NCBI RefSeq assembly: GCF_018324205.1
Contig: NZ_AP023356.1
Coordinates: forward strand, 6,139,501 to 6,203,500
DNA from: Actinoplanes ianthinogenes
Lineage (GTDB): Bacteria; Actinomycetota; Actinomycetes; Mycobacteriales; Micromonosporaceae
Direction: 5' to 3'
DNA length: 64,000 bases
This document shows, one piece after another, positions 42,116-50,588 of the stretch. The number at the start of each line of letters is the position of its first letter. Position 1 is the first letter of the stretch. Both the position numbers and the translations under genes were made by a program. The notes beneath the pieces are model-generated. The model saw nothing but the letters and a program-made list of their open reading frames with translations, made no database searches and was not told the DNA's origin.

Positions 42116-42241
42116 GGCGGCGGACAGTGAAGGGGGCGGCGATTGGTTTGGACGCGTCAGCGGCCAGATCGCCGGCCCCGGCCCGCGCGGGAGCGTGCGG
42201 TCTGTACCACGGCGGACGTGCGTATATGAAGATCTTGACTT
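42116..42241 (-). repeat. Interspersed repeat element, copy 2, hairpin head
   Basis: Reverse-complement of the block at 837-980: ends with ATGAAGATCTTGA (minus strand TCAAGATCTTCAT), keeps the hairpin (42132-42143 with 42168-42179, one mismatch) and CCCGCGCGGG. Ends about 36 bases before the dusB GTG, so it occupies the dusB leader or promoter region. Confidence 0.85.
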
Positions 42242-42276
42242 TGACTTTGATGGGGGAGGCCAGCCACCCTGGACCG

Positions 42277-43410
42277 GTGACCGCACCGCTCATGCTCGGC
42301 AACCACGCCGTCAACCCGCCCGTCGTGCTCGCTCCGATGGCGGGGATCACCAACGTGGCGTTCCGGCGGCTCTGCCGGGAGCAGGGCGGCGGTGTCTACG
42401 TCTGCGAGATGATCACGACACGGGCGCTGGTGGAGCGGATCCCCAAGACGCTCAAGATGATCGCGTTCGCCGAGGACGAGGGTTTTCGCAGCCTGCAGCT
42501 CTACGGCGTGGATCCGGACGTGACCGCCGCGGCGGTCCGGATGGTCGGCGAGCGGAACCTGGCGGATCACGTCGACCTGAATTTCGGCTGCCCGGTGCCG
42601 AAGGTGACCCGGCGCGGCGGCGGCTCGGCCCTGCCCTGGCGGCGCAAGCTGTTCGGGCGCATCGTCCGGCAGGCCGTGCAGGCCGCCGAGGCCTACGGTC
42701 TCCCGCTCACCATCAAGATGCGCAAAGGCATCGATCAAGACCATTTGACGTACGTCGAAGCCGGCCTCACCGCGCAGGATGCCGGGGTGGCCGCCGTGGC
42801 GCTGCACGCCCGCACCGCCGAGCAGCGCTACTCCGGCCAGGCGGACTGGGACGCGATCGCCACGCTGAAGCAGGCCCTGGACGTCCCGGTGCTGGGCAAC
42901 GGCGACATCTGGGAGGGCTCGGACGCCCTGCGGATGGTGGCGCACACCGGCGTCGACGGCGTCGTGGTGGGCCGTGGCTGCCTGGGCCGCCCTTGGCTGT
43001 TCGCCGACCTGGAGGCCGCGTTCACCCAGGGGCCGGACTACCAGCCGGTGCTGCCCACGCTGGGCGAGGTCGCGAAAATCATGTCCCGGCACGCGCAGCT
43101 GCTGGTCGAGGCGCTGGAGGACGAGCGGCACGGCTGCGCCGACTTCCGCAAGCACGTCGCGTGGTACCTGAAGGGCTTCCCGGTCGGCGGTGACCTGCGC
43201 CGCAGCCTCGCCATGATCTCCTCGCTGGCCGAGCTGGACGACCTGCTCGGCAAGCTCGACCCGGCCGTGCCGTTCCCGGTCGAGTCGCTGGGTCAGCCGC
43301 GCGGCCGGGTCAACGCCCCGGGCAAGGTGTCGCTCCCGCACGGCTGGCTCGACTCCCGCGACGACGACACCGTCCCGGAGGGCGCCGAGATGGAGGACAG
43401 CGGCGGCTGA
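42277..43410 (+). CDS. dusB: tRNA-dihydrouridine synthase
   Basis: 377 residues; FMN enzyme reducing uridine to dihydrouridine in tRNA D-loops. APMAGITNVAFRRLCRE, the catalytic-cysteine segment NFGCPVPKVTRRGGGSAL, LTIKMRKGID, LHARTAEQRYSG and GNGDIWE are characteristic of the DusB group. I place the start at GTG 42277 (MTAPLML...); an in-frame ATG lies at 42250, and further upstream frames run into the repeat element. No good ribosome-binding site precedes 42277. Confidence 0.92.
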   Translation: MTAPLMLGNHAVNPPVVLAPMAGITNVAFRRLCREQGGGVYVCEMITTRALVERIPKTLKMIAFAEDEGFRSLQLYGVDPDVTAAAVRMVGERNLADHVDLNFGCPVPKVTRRGGGSALPWRRKLFGRIVRQAVQAAEAYGLPLTIKMRKGIDQDHLTYVEAGLTAQDAGVAAVALHARTAEQRYSGQADWDAIATLKQALDVPVLGNGDIWEGSDALRMVAHTGVDGVVVGRGCLGRPWLFADLEAAFTQGPDYQPVLPTLGEVAKIMSRHAQLLVEALEDERHGCADFRKHVAWYLKGFPVGGDLRRSLAMISSLAELDDLLGKLDPAVPFPVESLGQPRGRVNAPGKVSLPHGWLDSRDDDTVPEGAEMEDSGG

Positions 43411-43458
43411 GCCCGGAGCTGATCGGCGCCGCCGGGGTGAACCGGTTAAGCTGCCGGC

Positions 43459-44232
43459 ATGGCGACGATTCTGATCACCGGGTCCAGCGACGGCATCGGG
43501 CGGCACACGGCGGAGATCCTGGCGGCGGCCGGCCACCGGGTGACCTTGCACGCCCGCAACGAGCGCCGCGCCGAGGACGCGCAGAAGGCGGTGCCGGACG
43601 CCGCCGGCGTTCTCGTCGGCGACCTCGCCTCCCTCGCGCAGACCCGGGAGCTGGCGGATCGGGCGGTGGCCGCGGGGCCCTTCGACGTGGTGATCCACAA
43701 CGCCGGGATCGGCGGCGGGCAGCGCGCCCCGGAGATCACCGAGGACGGGCTGGAGCGGATCTTCCAGGTGAACACCGTCGCGCCCTACCTGCTGACCGCG
43801 CTGATGCCGGTGCCGGCCCGGCTCATCTATCTGACCTCGGGGCTGGAGTCGGCCGGCCGGGCCCGCCTCGACGACGCGCAGTGGCGGGCGCGGCCCTGGG
43901 ACGGGATGCAGGCCTACAGCGACTCGAAGCTGTACGACGTGATGCTCGCGTTCGCGGTGGCCCAGCGCCGGCCCGGCACGCTGAGCAACGCGGTGGACCC
44001 GGGCTGGATCCGCACCCGGCTGGGCGGCCCGCAAGCCACCGACGACCTGCCGGAGGGCGCGGAGACCCAGGTGTGGCTGGCCACCTCGGACGAGCCCGCG
44101 GCCACGGTCACCGGGCACTACTTCAAGCGCCGCACGTCGCTGCGCGCCAACCCGCAGGCCTACGACGAGGGGCTGCGCGACCGGCTGCTCGACCTGTGCG
44201 CGGAGCTCACCGGCGTCGCGCTGCCGGGGTGA
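43459..44232 (+). CDS. SDR family oxidoreductase
   Basis: 257 residues. TGSSDGIGRHTA (residues 7-18), HNAGIG, LTSGLES and YSDSK (YxxxK) form a complete NAD(P)-binding and catalytic set. Distinct from the SDR at 1447 (no VNNAG; instead VIHNAG). Substrate unknown. It ends four bases before the opposing DUF2786 gene. Confidence 0.88.
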   Translation: MATILITGSSDGIGRHTAEILAAAGHRVTLHARNERRAEDAQKAVPDAAGVLVGDLASLAQTRELADRAVAAGPFDVVIHNAGIGGGQRAPEITEDGLERIFQVNTVAPYLLTALMPVPARLIYLTSGLESAGRARLDDAQWRARPWDGMQAYSDSKLYDVMLAFAVAQRRPGTLSNAVDPGWIRTRLGGPQATDDLPEGAETQVWLATSDEPAATVTGHYFKRRTSLRANPQAYDEGLRDRLLDLCAELTGVALPG

Positions 44233-44236
44233 CCGG

Positions 44237-45313
44237 TCAGCGCAGCCGGGCCTCGTCGGCGGCGGCGCGGCCGGACTCCCAGCCCTCCAGGCTGTCGACG
44301 CGGCTGCCGCGGGCGCGGACGGTGCGCGGGAACACCTTCTCCATCGCGGCCCGGACCTGGAGGTCGCGGTTGCGCAGGACGGGGAGCAGGTCGCCGTGCC
44401 CGGCGTACTCGCGGTCGGCGGCCTGGCGCAGGCGCTCGCCGATCCGGGCCGCGTAGGCGATCAGGAACGAGCGGCGGAACGCCTTGACCCGGGCCCGGCC
44501 CTTGGCCGGCTCGTCGCGGGTCATCGCCCGATTCGCCTGGACCAGCAGCGACGTGTAGAGCAGCTCGACCGCGTCGATGTCGGCGTCGAAGCCGAAGATC
44601 GTGCTGAAGCCCAGCTCCGGGGACCAGACCGTGCGGCAGCTGTTGGCCCGGCCGACGGCGTCGAGCAGGCTGGCCTTCTCGTTCTCGTAGGGGTGGTCGA
44701 CGCCGACCCGGCGGGCGAACGGCACCACGTCGACGGCCGGCGCGGTGACCTCCTCGATCCGGTACCGGGTGATCAGCTCCTGGGCCTTGGCGCTGTAGCT
44801 CTCCGCCTCGGCCGGGAAGTCGGTCGCCTCGGCCTTGGCCAGCAGCGCCCGCACCCGGTCGAGGACCCGCTTGTCGGCGTGGTGGTGCACGGTCGTCGCC
44901 GGGGTGCCCGGCGGCGGGATGAGGATCTCGATCGGCGGCAGCAGGCGCAGCTCGGCCAGCAGGCCGAGGGAGGCGTCGAGGAGAGCGATGCGGTCCGGTC
45001 TGCGGCCTTCGGCGATCCTTATCTGTACGACCTGGGCACGCCAGTCCGGGTCGACCGGGTCCTTGCCGGCCAGGAACGCGGCGGCGGCCTCGGCGACCAG
45101 GCGGCCCTGAATCGGGTCGCCTCGCCGGGCGATGGCCCGGTGCAGCTCGACCGGCTGCCAGCCGTGCCGGAACAGCCGGTTGAATTCCTCGCCCAGCGCG
45201 GCGCGCAGCACCGCGTCGGCCTCCGCGGCCGGGACACCGGTCAGCAGGTCGAGGGCGGTTTCGTGATCGAGCTCCCCGGCCCGGACACGTGCGAGGATCT
45301 CCCGGGCCGGCAT
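44237..45313 (-). CDS. DUF2786 domain protein
   Basis: 358 residues. The DUF2786 segment (RALLAKAEATDFPAEAESYSAKAQELITRYRIEE, given in part) lies near residues 165-200; the remaining N- and C-terminal helical regions are typical of actinobacterial members of unknown function. ATG at 45313 chosen (MPAREILARVRAGEL); an ATG at 45322 is also possible. Convergent with the SDR gene. Confidence 0.8.
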   Translation of the reverse strand: MPAREILARVRAGELDHETALDLLTGVPAAEADAVLRAALGEEFNRLFRHGWQPVELHRAIARRGDPIQGRLVAEAAAAFLAGKDPVDPDWRAQVVQIRIAEGRRPDRIALLDASLGLLAELRLLPPIEILIPPPGTPATTVHHHADKRVLDRVRALLAKAEATDFPAEAESYSAKAQELITRYRIEEVTAPAVDVVPFARRVGVDHPYENEKASLLDAVGRANSCRTVWSPELGFSTIFGFDADIDAVELLYTSLLVQANRAMTRDEPAKGRARVKAFRRSFLIAYAARIGERLRQAADREYAGHGDLLPVLRNRDLQVRAAMEKVFPRTVRARGSRVDSLEGWESGRAAADEARLR

Positions 45314-45403
45314 GCGGCACATGCTAGCCGCCGGCCGGCCGGTCATGGCGCGATCAGTTGCCCCTGCCACACCCGGCCGGTACCGGAGACCAGCGGGTCC
45401 GTG

Positions 45404-45434
45404 GGCGGGGAGGGTGGTGCGGACCCTCCCCGCC
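45404..45434 (-). terminator. Terminator of the DUF4388/roadblock operon
   Basis: GGCGGGGAGGGT (45404-45415) pairs perfectly with ACCCTCCCCGCC (45423-45434) over a 7-base loop, 33 bases beyond the last roadblock stop. It separates the five-gene operon from the DUF2786 gene. Confidence 0.75.
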
Positions 45435-45467
45435 GCCGGGCGGCGGTCACGGACTACCGGGTGCGGG

Positions 45468-45839
45468 TCAGACGTCGAGGTCGTTCTCGATGCGGCGCAG
45501 CTGGTGCCGCGCCATCGCGAGGTTCGCCCGATCCTTCCGCAGGGCCACGTAGAGGAACAGCCCCTTGCCCTGCCGGCTCGTCAGGGGCCGGATCATGTGG
45601 TACTGCGTGTCCAGGGTGATCAGGATGTCCTCGATCTTCTCGGAGAGGTTGAGCATCTCCATCGCCCGCAGCTTCGCCCGGACCACGTCGGTGTTGCCGG
45701 CCGCGGCGACCGTCAGGTCGAGTTCCTTGCCGCCGCCGAGGGTGCCCAGGGCCATGCCACTGGTGTGGTCGACGAGAGCGACGCCGATGCAGCCGTCGAT
45801 CTCCATGATTTCCTTCAGTGCGGTGTCCATGTCGGGCAT
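45468..45839 (-). CDS. Roadblock/LC7 domain protein (third in operon)
   Basis: 123 residues, a single roadblock-type fold: ALKEIMEIDGCIGVALVDHTSGMALGT, then DVVRAKLRAMEMLNLSEKIEDILITLDTQYHMIRPL and LFLYVALRKDRANLAMARHQLRRIE. Closest in window is the protein at 47476 (EAMTIPGAVGASIVDYTTGFPVAT). Such folds act as GTPase regulators or dimerisation scaffolds. ATG at 45839. Last gene before the terminator hairpin. Confidence 0.85.
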   Translation of the reverse strand: MPDMDTALKEIMEIDGCIGVALVDHTSGMALGTLGGGKELDLTVAAAGNTDVVRAKLRAMEMLNLSEKIEDILITLDTQYHMIRPLTSRQGKGLFLYVALRKDRANLAMARHQLRRIENDLDV

Positions 45840-45901
45840 GGGATTCGTTCCTCCGTTGTGGTGGATGGACGCGGCGCATTCGCCGCGGTGGAGCCGCCGG
45901 A

Positions 45902-46399
45902 TCACCCGGCCGCCGTGCGGCGGCGCGGGGTGTTCGGCAGGGTGGCCATCGGGGTCCGCCGGGCCAGCGGGAGCGACGACGGTCCGGTCTGTTGCGGGAT
46001 TTCGGGCCGCAATTGCCGGTGCGGCGCGTTCTCCAGGGCCAGGAGCTTGGTGATCCGGCGTACGCACCGCCGCGCCTCCAGGTGCACCATGGCGAGGTTC
46101 GCGTCGCCCGAGGTGACGACGGTGAGCAGCGCGTTCGGGCCGGCGGCGTACGAGGTGATGTACCCGCCGTCGCACTCGACGACGGATTCCCGCAGCTCGC
46201 CGTGGTTGACCGCGTGCGCGAACCGGCGCGCCAGCGCCAGGTGCGCCGCGGCGAGGGCGGCCAGGGTGTCGGGCTCGATACCGTGCGAATCATGCGCGAC
46301 GACCAGCCCGTCGGCGGTGGCGAGCACGCTGCCGGACAGCTCTGGCACCTTGCTGCGCAGGCGGCCCAACTCGTCGAGTACCGCCGGATCCACCGTCAT
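45902..46399 (-). CDS. Roadblock/LC7 domain protein with basic C-terminal tail
   Basis: 165 residues. Classic MglB/LC7-like core (VPELSGSVLATADGLVVAHDSHGIEPDTLAALAAAHLALARR, given in part, to about residue 120), distinct from the other two; then a 40-residue Pro/Arg-rich tail. ATG with a GAGG ribosome site just upstream. No GTPase is adjacent, unlike conservons. Confidence 0.85.
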   Translation of the reverse strand: MTVDPAVLDELGRLRSKVPELSGSVLATADGLVVAHDSHGIEPDTLAALAAAHLALARRFAHAVNHGELRESVVECDGGYITSYAAGPNALLTVVTSGDANLAMVHLEARRCVRRITKLLALENAPHRQLRPEIPQQTGPSSLPLARRTPMATLPNTPRRRTAAG

Positions 46400-46436
46400 C
46401 CTCGGACGCTCCTTCTGCTGATCGGGGGTGCGCGCG

Positions 46437-47435
46437 TCACCGCAGTGCCCTCAATGCGGTGCGTATGCGTTTGAGCAGGACTTCGTCGGTGCCCTGATGC
46501 ACCGGCGGGTTCTCGACGGCGAGCTCCTTCGGCAGCTTCGCCCCGGGTTTGCGGCGGGCCAGCCGGGGCAACCGGTTCGGCCCGGTGTTCCCCTCGCCGG
46601 GTGGTGGGGCCGGTGGCGGCAGCGCCGGCGGCGGCCCGCTGATCACCGGTACGGCCGGCGCCTCCTCGACCACCGGAGGCGTGGGCCGGGCCACCGGCGC
46701 GGCGTTGCCCCGGTGCTGCGGCAGGCGGACGAACTCGGTGGTGTCCGGCCCGCGCGACGTGGGCAGCTCGATGAGCCCCAGGGCGGCGAGCCGGCGCAGC
46801 TCCTGGATGGTCGCGTACCCCGCACGGCCCAGCAGCAGCGCCAGGTCGGCCGGGGTGCGCTGGCCGTCCGCGTGGATCAGCAGCTCCCACTGCATCGCGG
46901 TGACCGTCACCCGTTCCCGCGGCGGCCGGGACACCGGGCTGACCGGGGCCGTGTCGATCCGCGGGTCCGGGTAGATGTCGTCGAGGAGCGTGACGCGGCG
47001 CCGGACCTCGCGCTGCACCGCGGCCGCGTCGATGTGCACGACCGGGCCCAGCCAGTGGGTGGCCGACGGCAGGAAGTCGATCGGCGCGGCGGCCGTGGCG
47101 AGCGCGAAGTACGCCGCGTCGTAGGTCGCCCCGAGCACGCACAGCTCCAGCTCGCCCTGGGTGAGATGGCCCTGCTCGACCAGCATCCGGCCCACCCGGG
47201 CCGTCGAGGTCGCCAGGTCCAGAGCGTTCTGCCAGGTACGCCCGGCCAGCCGCCCGGACGAGGTGAGCAGCTCGCCCACCCCGGGCGCGGCCGGCGACTC
47301 GGCGTAGATGACCCGCCCCTCGAAGACGTAGACCGCGCCGCCGGGATGGCCACCCACCACCAGCGCGCCGGTCTGCCGCTCGTCGGCGATCTGCGTGAGC
47401 AGATCACCGGGTGCGGCGGTCTTCGTGGGGGCCAC
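46437..47435 (-). CDS. DUF4388 domain protein with C-terminal winged-helix-like region
   Basis: 332 residues. DUF4388 N-terminus (RQTGALVVGGHPGGAVYVFEGRVIYAESPAAPGVGELL, in part) paralogous to the protein at 47999; then an effector region (about 175-235) resembling a winged helix (ADLALLLGRAGYATIQELRRLAALGLIEL), a proline-rich linker and a basic C-terminus. The link between sensing-like and DNA-binding-like parts suggests transcriptional or complex-forming function. Not previously known to me. Confidence 0.8.
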   Translation of the reverse strand: MAPTKTAAPGDLLTQIADERQTGALVVGGHPGGAVYVFEGRVIYAESPAAPGVGELLTSSGRLAGRTWQNALDLATSTARVGRMLVEQGHLTQGELELCVLGATYDAAYFALATAAAPIDFLPSATHWLGPVVHIDAAAVQREVRRRVTLLDDIYPDPRIDTAPVSPVSRPPRERVTVTAMQWELLIHADGQRTPADLALLLGRAGYATIQELRRLAALGLIELPTSRGPDTTEFVRLPQHRGNAAPVARPTPPVVEEAPAVPVISGPPPALPPPAPPPGEGNTGPNRLPRLARRKPGAKLPKELAVENPPVHQGTDEVLLKRIRTALRALR

Positions 47436-47475
47436 CGTTACTCCTCACTGGTGTGCGCGTTGGGGTATATGTCGG

Positions 47476-47856
47476 TCATGTTGCGACGAGCTCGTCGGTG
47501 AGGCGCTGCATCTGGCGGCGGGCCACGGCGAGGTTGCCGCGCACCCGGTCCAGCCAGACGTAGAGCACCAGACGGCTGTCGAACTCGGTCTGGACGACCC
47601 GCAGGAGGTGGTAACCCCCGGCCGTCGTGATGATCAGGTCTTCGAGCAGGTCGTGCGGGATGGCCGAGACGAACAGCGAGCGGCTGTTCGCGGCCTGGAT
47701 GACCTCCGCGGTCCCGGCCGCCGCGGCCTCGTGATCGGCATTGGGTGCGGCTCCGGTCGTGGCGACCGGGAATCCGGTGGTGTAGTCGACGATGCTGGCC
47801 CCGACCGCGCCGGGGATCGTCATGGCCTCCTGTAGGCAGTGATCGACGCCGGGCAC
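47476..47856 (-). CDS. Roadblock/LC7 domain protein (first in operon)
   Basis: 126 residues of the same subfamily as 45468-45839: CLQEAMTIPGAVGASIVDYTTGFPVATTG; FVSAIPHDLLEDLIITTAGGYHLLRVV; LYVWLDRVRGNLAVARRQMQRL. GTG start preceded by AGGAGAG. Positioned between the two DUF4388 genes. Confidence 0.84.
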   Translation of the reverse strand: MPGVDHCLQEAMTIPGAVGASIVDYTTGFPVATTGAAPNADHEAAAAGTAEVIQAANSRSLFVSAIPHDLLEDLIITTAGGYHLLRVVQTEFDSRLVLYVWLDRVRGNLAVARRQMQRLTDELVAT

Positions 47857-47998
47857 TTCTCTCCTCAGCGCTGCTACCGGGCTTCGTTGCTCGGCCGTGT
47901 TCAGTTGGAATCGTTCGCCGGTGGCCGCGGGTCACCTCGGCCACCACCGTGCGCCATCCTCCGGTGACACGGAGCCGACAGGTCGCACGGTTTGTGCG

Positions 47999-48484
47999 TC
48001 ATGGTCCGGTGGCCGGGATCCGGTGCCGGGCGCGGCGCCGCCGCGGGATCAGGCGCGGCCGCGCACCCGCCCGCGGCGGCGTGACCTCGCCCAGCCAGTG
48101 CCGCTCCCCGGGGACGAACCGGGCCGGCGCGTCCGCCTGCCGCAGCAGCGCGTGGGTGGCCCCGGCGATCGCCGCGACCACCCGCAGAGCCAGCTCGTGC
48201 TGCCCGAGCCAGCCGTCGCGCAGCAGCACCCGGCCGACCCGGCAGCCGTGGCGGCCCTCCGCGTACGCCGCCCGCCAGATGGCCGGCGAGATCCGGCCGG
48301 AGCCGATCAGGCGTTCGGCCAGGCTCGGCGCGGCCGGCGACTCGGCGTACGCGATCCGCCCCGCCACCAGGTAGAACACCCCGCCGGGGGTGCCGCCCAC
48401 GTGCAGCGCGCCGGTACTCCCGGACTCGCCCAACTCGGCCAGCAGGCGCCGCACCGTGGCGGTCGCCGGTGAACCAGGAATCAC
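47999..48484 (-). CDS. DUF4388 domain protein
   Basis: 161 residues. GSTGALHVGGTPGGVFYLVAGRIAYAESPAAPSLAERLIGSGRIS (in part) and VGRVLLRDGWLGQHELALRVVAAIAG match the 46437 protein closely, including the downstream RHWLGEV. Lacks the winged-helix region of its paralogue, ending in an Arg/Pro-rich tail. GTG start. A 142-base gap to the next gene could hold an extra promoter. First gene of the operon. Confidence 0.8.
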   Translation of the reverse strand: MIPGSPATATVRRLLAELGESGSTGALHVGGTPGGVFYLVAGRIAYAESPAAPSLAERLIGSGRISPAIWRAAYAEGRHGCRVGRVLLRDGWLGQHELALRVVAAIAGATHALLRQADAPARFVPGERHWLGEVTPPRAGARPRLIPRRRRARHRIPATGP

Positions 48485-48603
48485 GGAACGTCATCCTGCG
48501 GGCCATCGAGTGCCGTCGTCGCACGGCCGGTGCGCCGACCGGGCGGGGTCACCCGTCGGAGTCGCGTAACCTGATCGTCACGCGTCGATCGCCGGGAGGT
48601 CAC

Positions 48604-48972
48604 ATGCCGATGCAGTGGGAGCAGGTCACGGTGGACGCCGAGGACCCCGCCCGGCTGGGCCGGTGGTGGGCCGAGGCGCTCGGCTTCGTGATCGTGGACG
48701 AGGACGAGGACGTGCTGGAGATCCGGCGCAGCCCGGACGAGATGCCCGGCCTGCTGTTCGTCCGCAACCCCGACGTGAAGAAGGGGAAGAACCGGCTGCA
48801 CCTGGACCTGCGCCCGGACGACCAGGAGGTCGAGGTGGAGCGGCTGGTCAACATGGGTGCCCGGCCGGTCGACATCGGCCAGGGCGACGTCCCGTGGGTG
48901 TCGCTGGCCGATCCCGAGGGCAACGAGTTCTGTGTGCTCTCCGTGCGGGCCCGCGAGGAATCAGCTCAGTAG
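48604..48972 (+). CDS. VOC family (glyoxalase-like) protein
   Basis: 122 residues, one glyoxalase/bleomycin-resistance fold: WEQVTVDAEDPARLGRWWAEALGFVI, LHLDLRPDDQEVEVERLVNMGAR, VSLADPEGNEFCVL. The LADPEGNEFC segment supports the VOC assignment. Substrate unknown. GGGAGG precedes the ATG. Its 3' end overlaps the opposing chemoreceptor gene by seven bases. Confidence 0.85.
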   Translation: MPMQWEQVTVDAEDPARLGRWWAEALGFVIVDEDEDVLEIRRSPDEMPGLLFVRNPDVKKGKNRLHLDLRPDDQEVEVERLVNMGARPVDIGQGDVPWVSLADPEGNEFCVLSVRAREESAQ

Positions 48973-50531
48973 CGGAACTCGCCGATCAGCGTGCGGATCT
49001 CGGTGGCGGCGCCGCTGACCAGCTCGGCCGAGTGCCGGGTGGTGTTCGCCCCCTCCGCGGTGTTCGCGCTGGACGTGGTGATGTGCGAGACCGTGCCGCT
49101 GATCTCGTCGGCCGCCGCCGACACCGCGCCCACGTTGCGGGCCAGCTCGTCGGTGGTGGCCGACTGCTCCTCGACCGCGACCGCGATGGTCCGCTGACCG
49201 TCGTCGATCCGGCTGATCACCTCGGCGATCGCCTGGATCGCCTCGGCCGTGCCGGTGGTCATCTCCTGGATCGCGGAGATCTTCGTGGTGATGTCCGCGG
49301 TCGCCTGCGCGGTCTCCTGAGCCAGGTCCTTGACCTCGGTGGCGACCACCGCGAACCCCTTGCCCATCTCGCCGGCCCGGGCCGCCTCGATGGTCGCGTT
49401 CAGCGCCAGCAGGTTGGTCTGCTCGGCGATGTTCGTGATCATCTGCACGATGGCGCCCACCTCCCGGCTCGCCTCGCTGAGCCGGGCCACCGCCTCCGCG
49501 GTCCGGTTGGCACTGGCGGTCGCCTCGTTCGTGGTCTCCGTCGCGGACGACGTCTGCTTGGCGATCTCCCGGATCGACGCGGACAGCTGCTCGGTGGCGG
49601 TCAGCATGTCGGTCACCGAGCCGGACACGTTCCCGGCCGAGCTGTCCGCGTTGCGCGCCTGGGCCGAGGTCTCCTCCGCCGACTGGTCCAGCGTCCCGGC
49701 CAGCATCTGGAGCTCCGCGCTGGCCTCGGTGAGCACGCTGACCCGGTCGGCGGTCGCCGAGACGGTGTTCTGCAGCACGCTGGTCGCCTCGTTCAGGGCG
49801 GCCGCCATCGCGCCCAGCTCGTCCCGGTTGACCACCGGGGCGCGGACGGTCAGGTCCCGCCGGGCCAGGGCGCGGAGCGACTCCAGCATCCCGCGCAGCG
49901 GGCGGCGCACCGCGCGCACGGTCAGCGCGCAGGCGGTCGCGGTGATCAGGGCGGCCAGCAGCGCGGCGAACACGATGAACCGGTTGCTCGACGAGGACGC
50001 CTCGGCGCCGCGGGCGGCGGCGGCCTTGACCTCGCCGGACATCCGCTCGTCCAGGGAGCCGAGCTTCTCCTCGAGGTCCGAGTAGACGGCGAGGAAGTCG
50101 CTGAGACCGGTCGCCGCGGCCCGGTGGTCGCCGGCGGCGGTGGCGACCATGTCCGTGGCCGCCTTGATGTATCCCTGCACCGACGGCCGGATCGCCGCGT
50201 AGTCGGCCCGGAGGCTCGCCGGGGCGTTCCCGGCCGCCGCGTCGTACATCTCCAGCATGGTCGTGCCGTGGTCGGCGACCTCGTCGACGGCGAGGGTCTC
50301 GCGCATCGCCGCGTTCGTCGCGTACAGCGCCGACATCACGTCGGCCCGCAGCGCGTCGTGCATCATGTCGGCGTTCCACTGGTCACTCATCGCCTGGCTG
50401 ACGACGGCGATCTCCTTGTTCGCCGCCGACTGGTCCGAGGCGTTGCGGACCGCGAACCCGGTCACCAGGCCGACCGAGACGAGTCCGGCGACGCCCATGA
50501 CGACGAGGCGGCCGACGATGGTGACGTTCAC
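48966..50531 (-). CDS. Methyl-accepting chemotaxis protein
   Basis: 521 residues. N-terminal membrane helix (VGRLVVMGVAGLVSVGLVTG), four-helix-bundle extracytoplasmic sensor (about 35-185), second helix (FIVFAALLAALITATACAL), HAMP, then MCP signalling domain with the tip EQTNLLALNATIEAARAGEMGKGFAVVATEVKDLA (in parts). GTG at 50531 chosen because the frame upstream lacks family features. No CheA/CheW in the window. Ligand unknown. Confidence 0.92.
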   Translation of the reverse strand: MNVTIVGRLVVMGVAGLVSVGLVTGFAVRNASDQSAANKEIAVVSQAMSDQWNADMMHDALRADVMSALYATNAAMRETLAVDEVADHGTTMLEMYDAAAGNAPASLRADYAAIRPSVQGYIKAATDMVATAAGDHRAAATGLSDFLAVYSDLEEKLGSLDERMSGEVKAAAARGAEASSSSNRFIVFAALLAALITATACALTVRAVRRPLRGMLESLRALARRDLTVRAPVVNRDELGAMAAALNEATSVLQNTVSATADRVSVLTEASAELQMLAGTLDQSAEETSAQARNADSSAGNVSGSVTDMLTATEQLSASIREIAKQTSSATETTNEATASANRTAEAVARLSEASREVGAIVQMITNIAEQTNLLALNATIEAARAGEMGKGFAVVATEVKDLAQETAQATADITTKISAIQEMTTGTAEAIQAIAEVISRIDDGQRTIAVAVEEQSATTDELARNVGAVSAAADEISGTVSHITTSSANTAEGANTTRHSAELVSGAATEIRTLIGEFRY

Positions 50532-50588
50532 GCCTATCCCATCGGCAACCGGGACAACCGCCTGAGGAACGGGCCCTAAGGTGATCTC

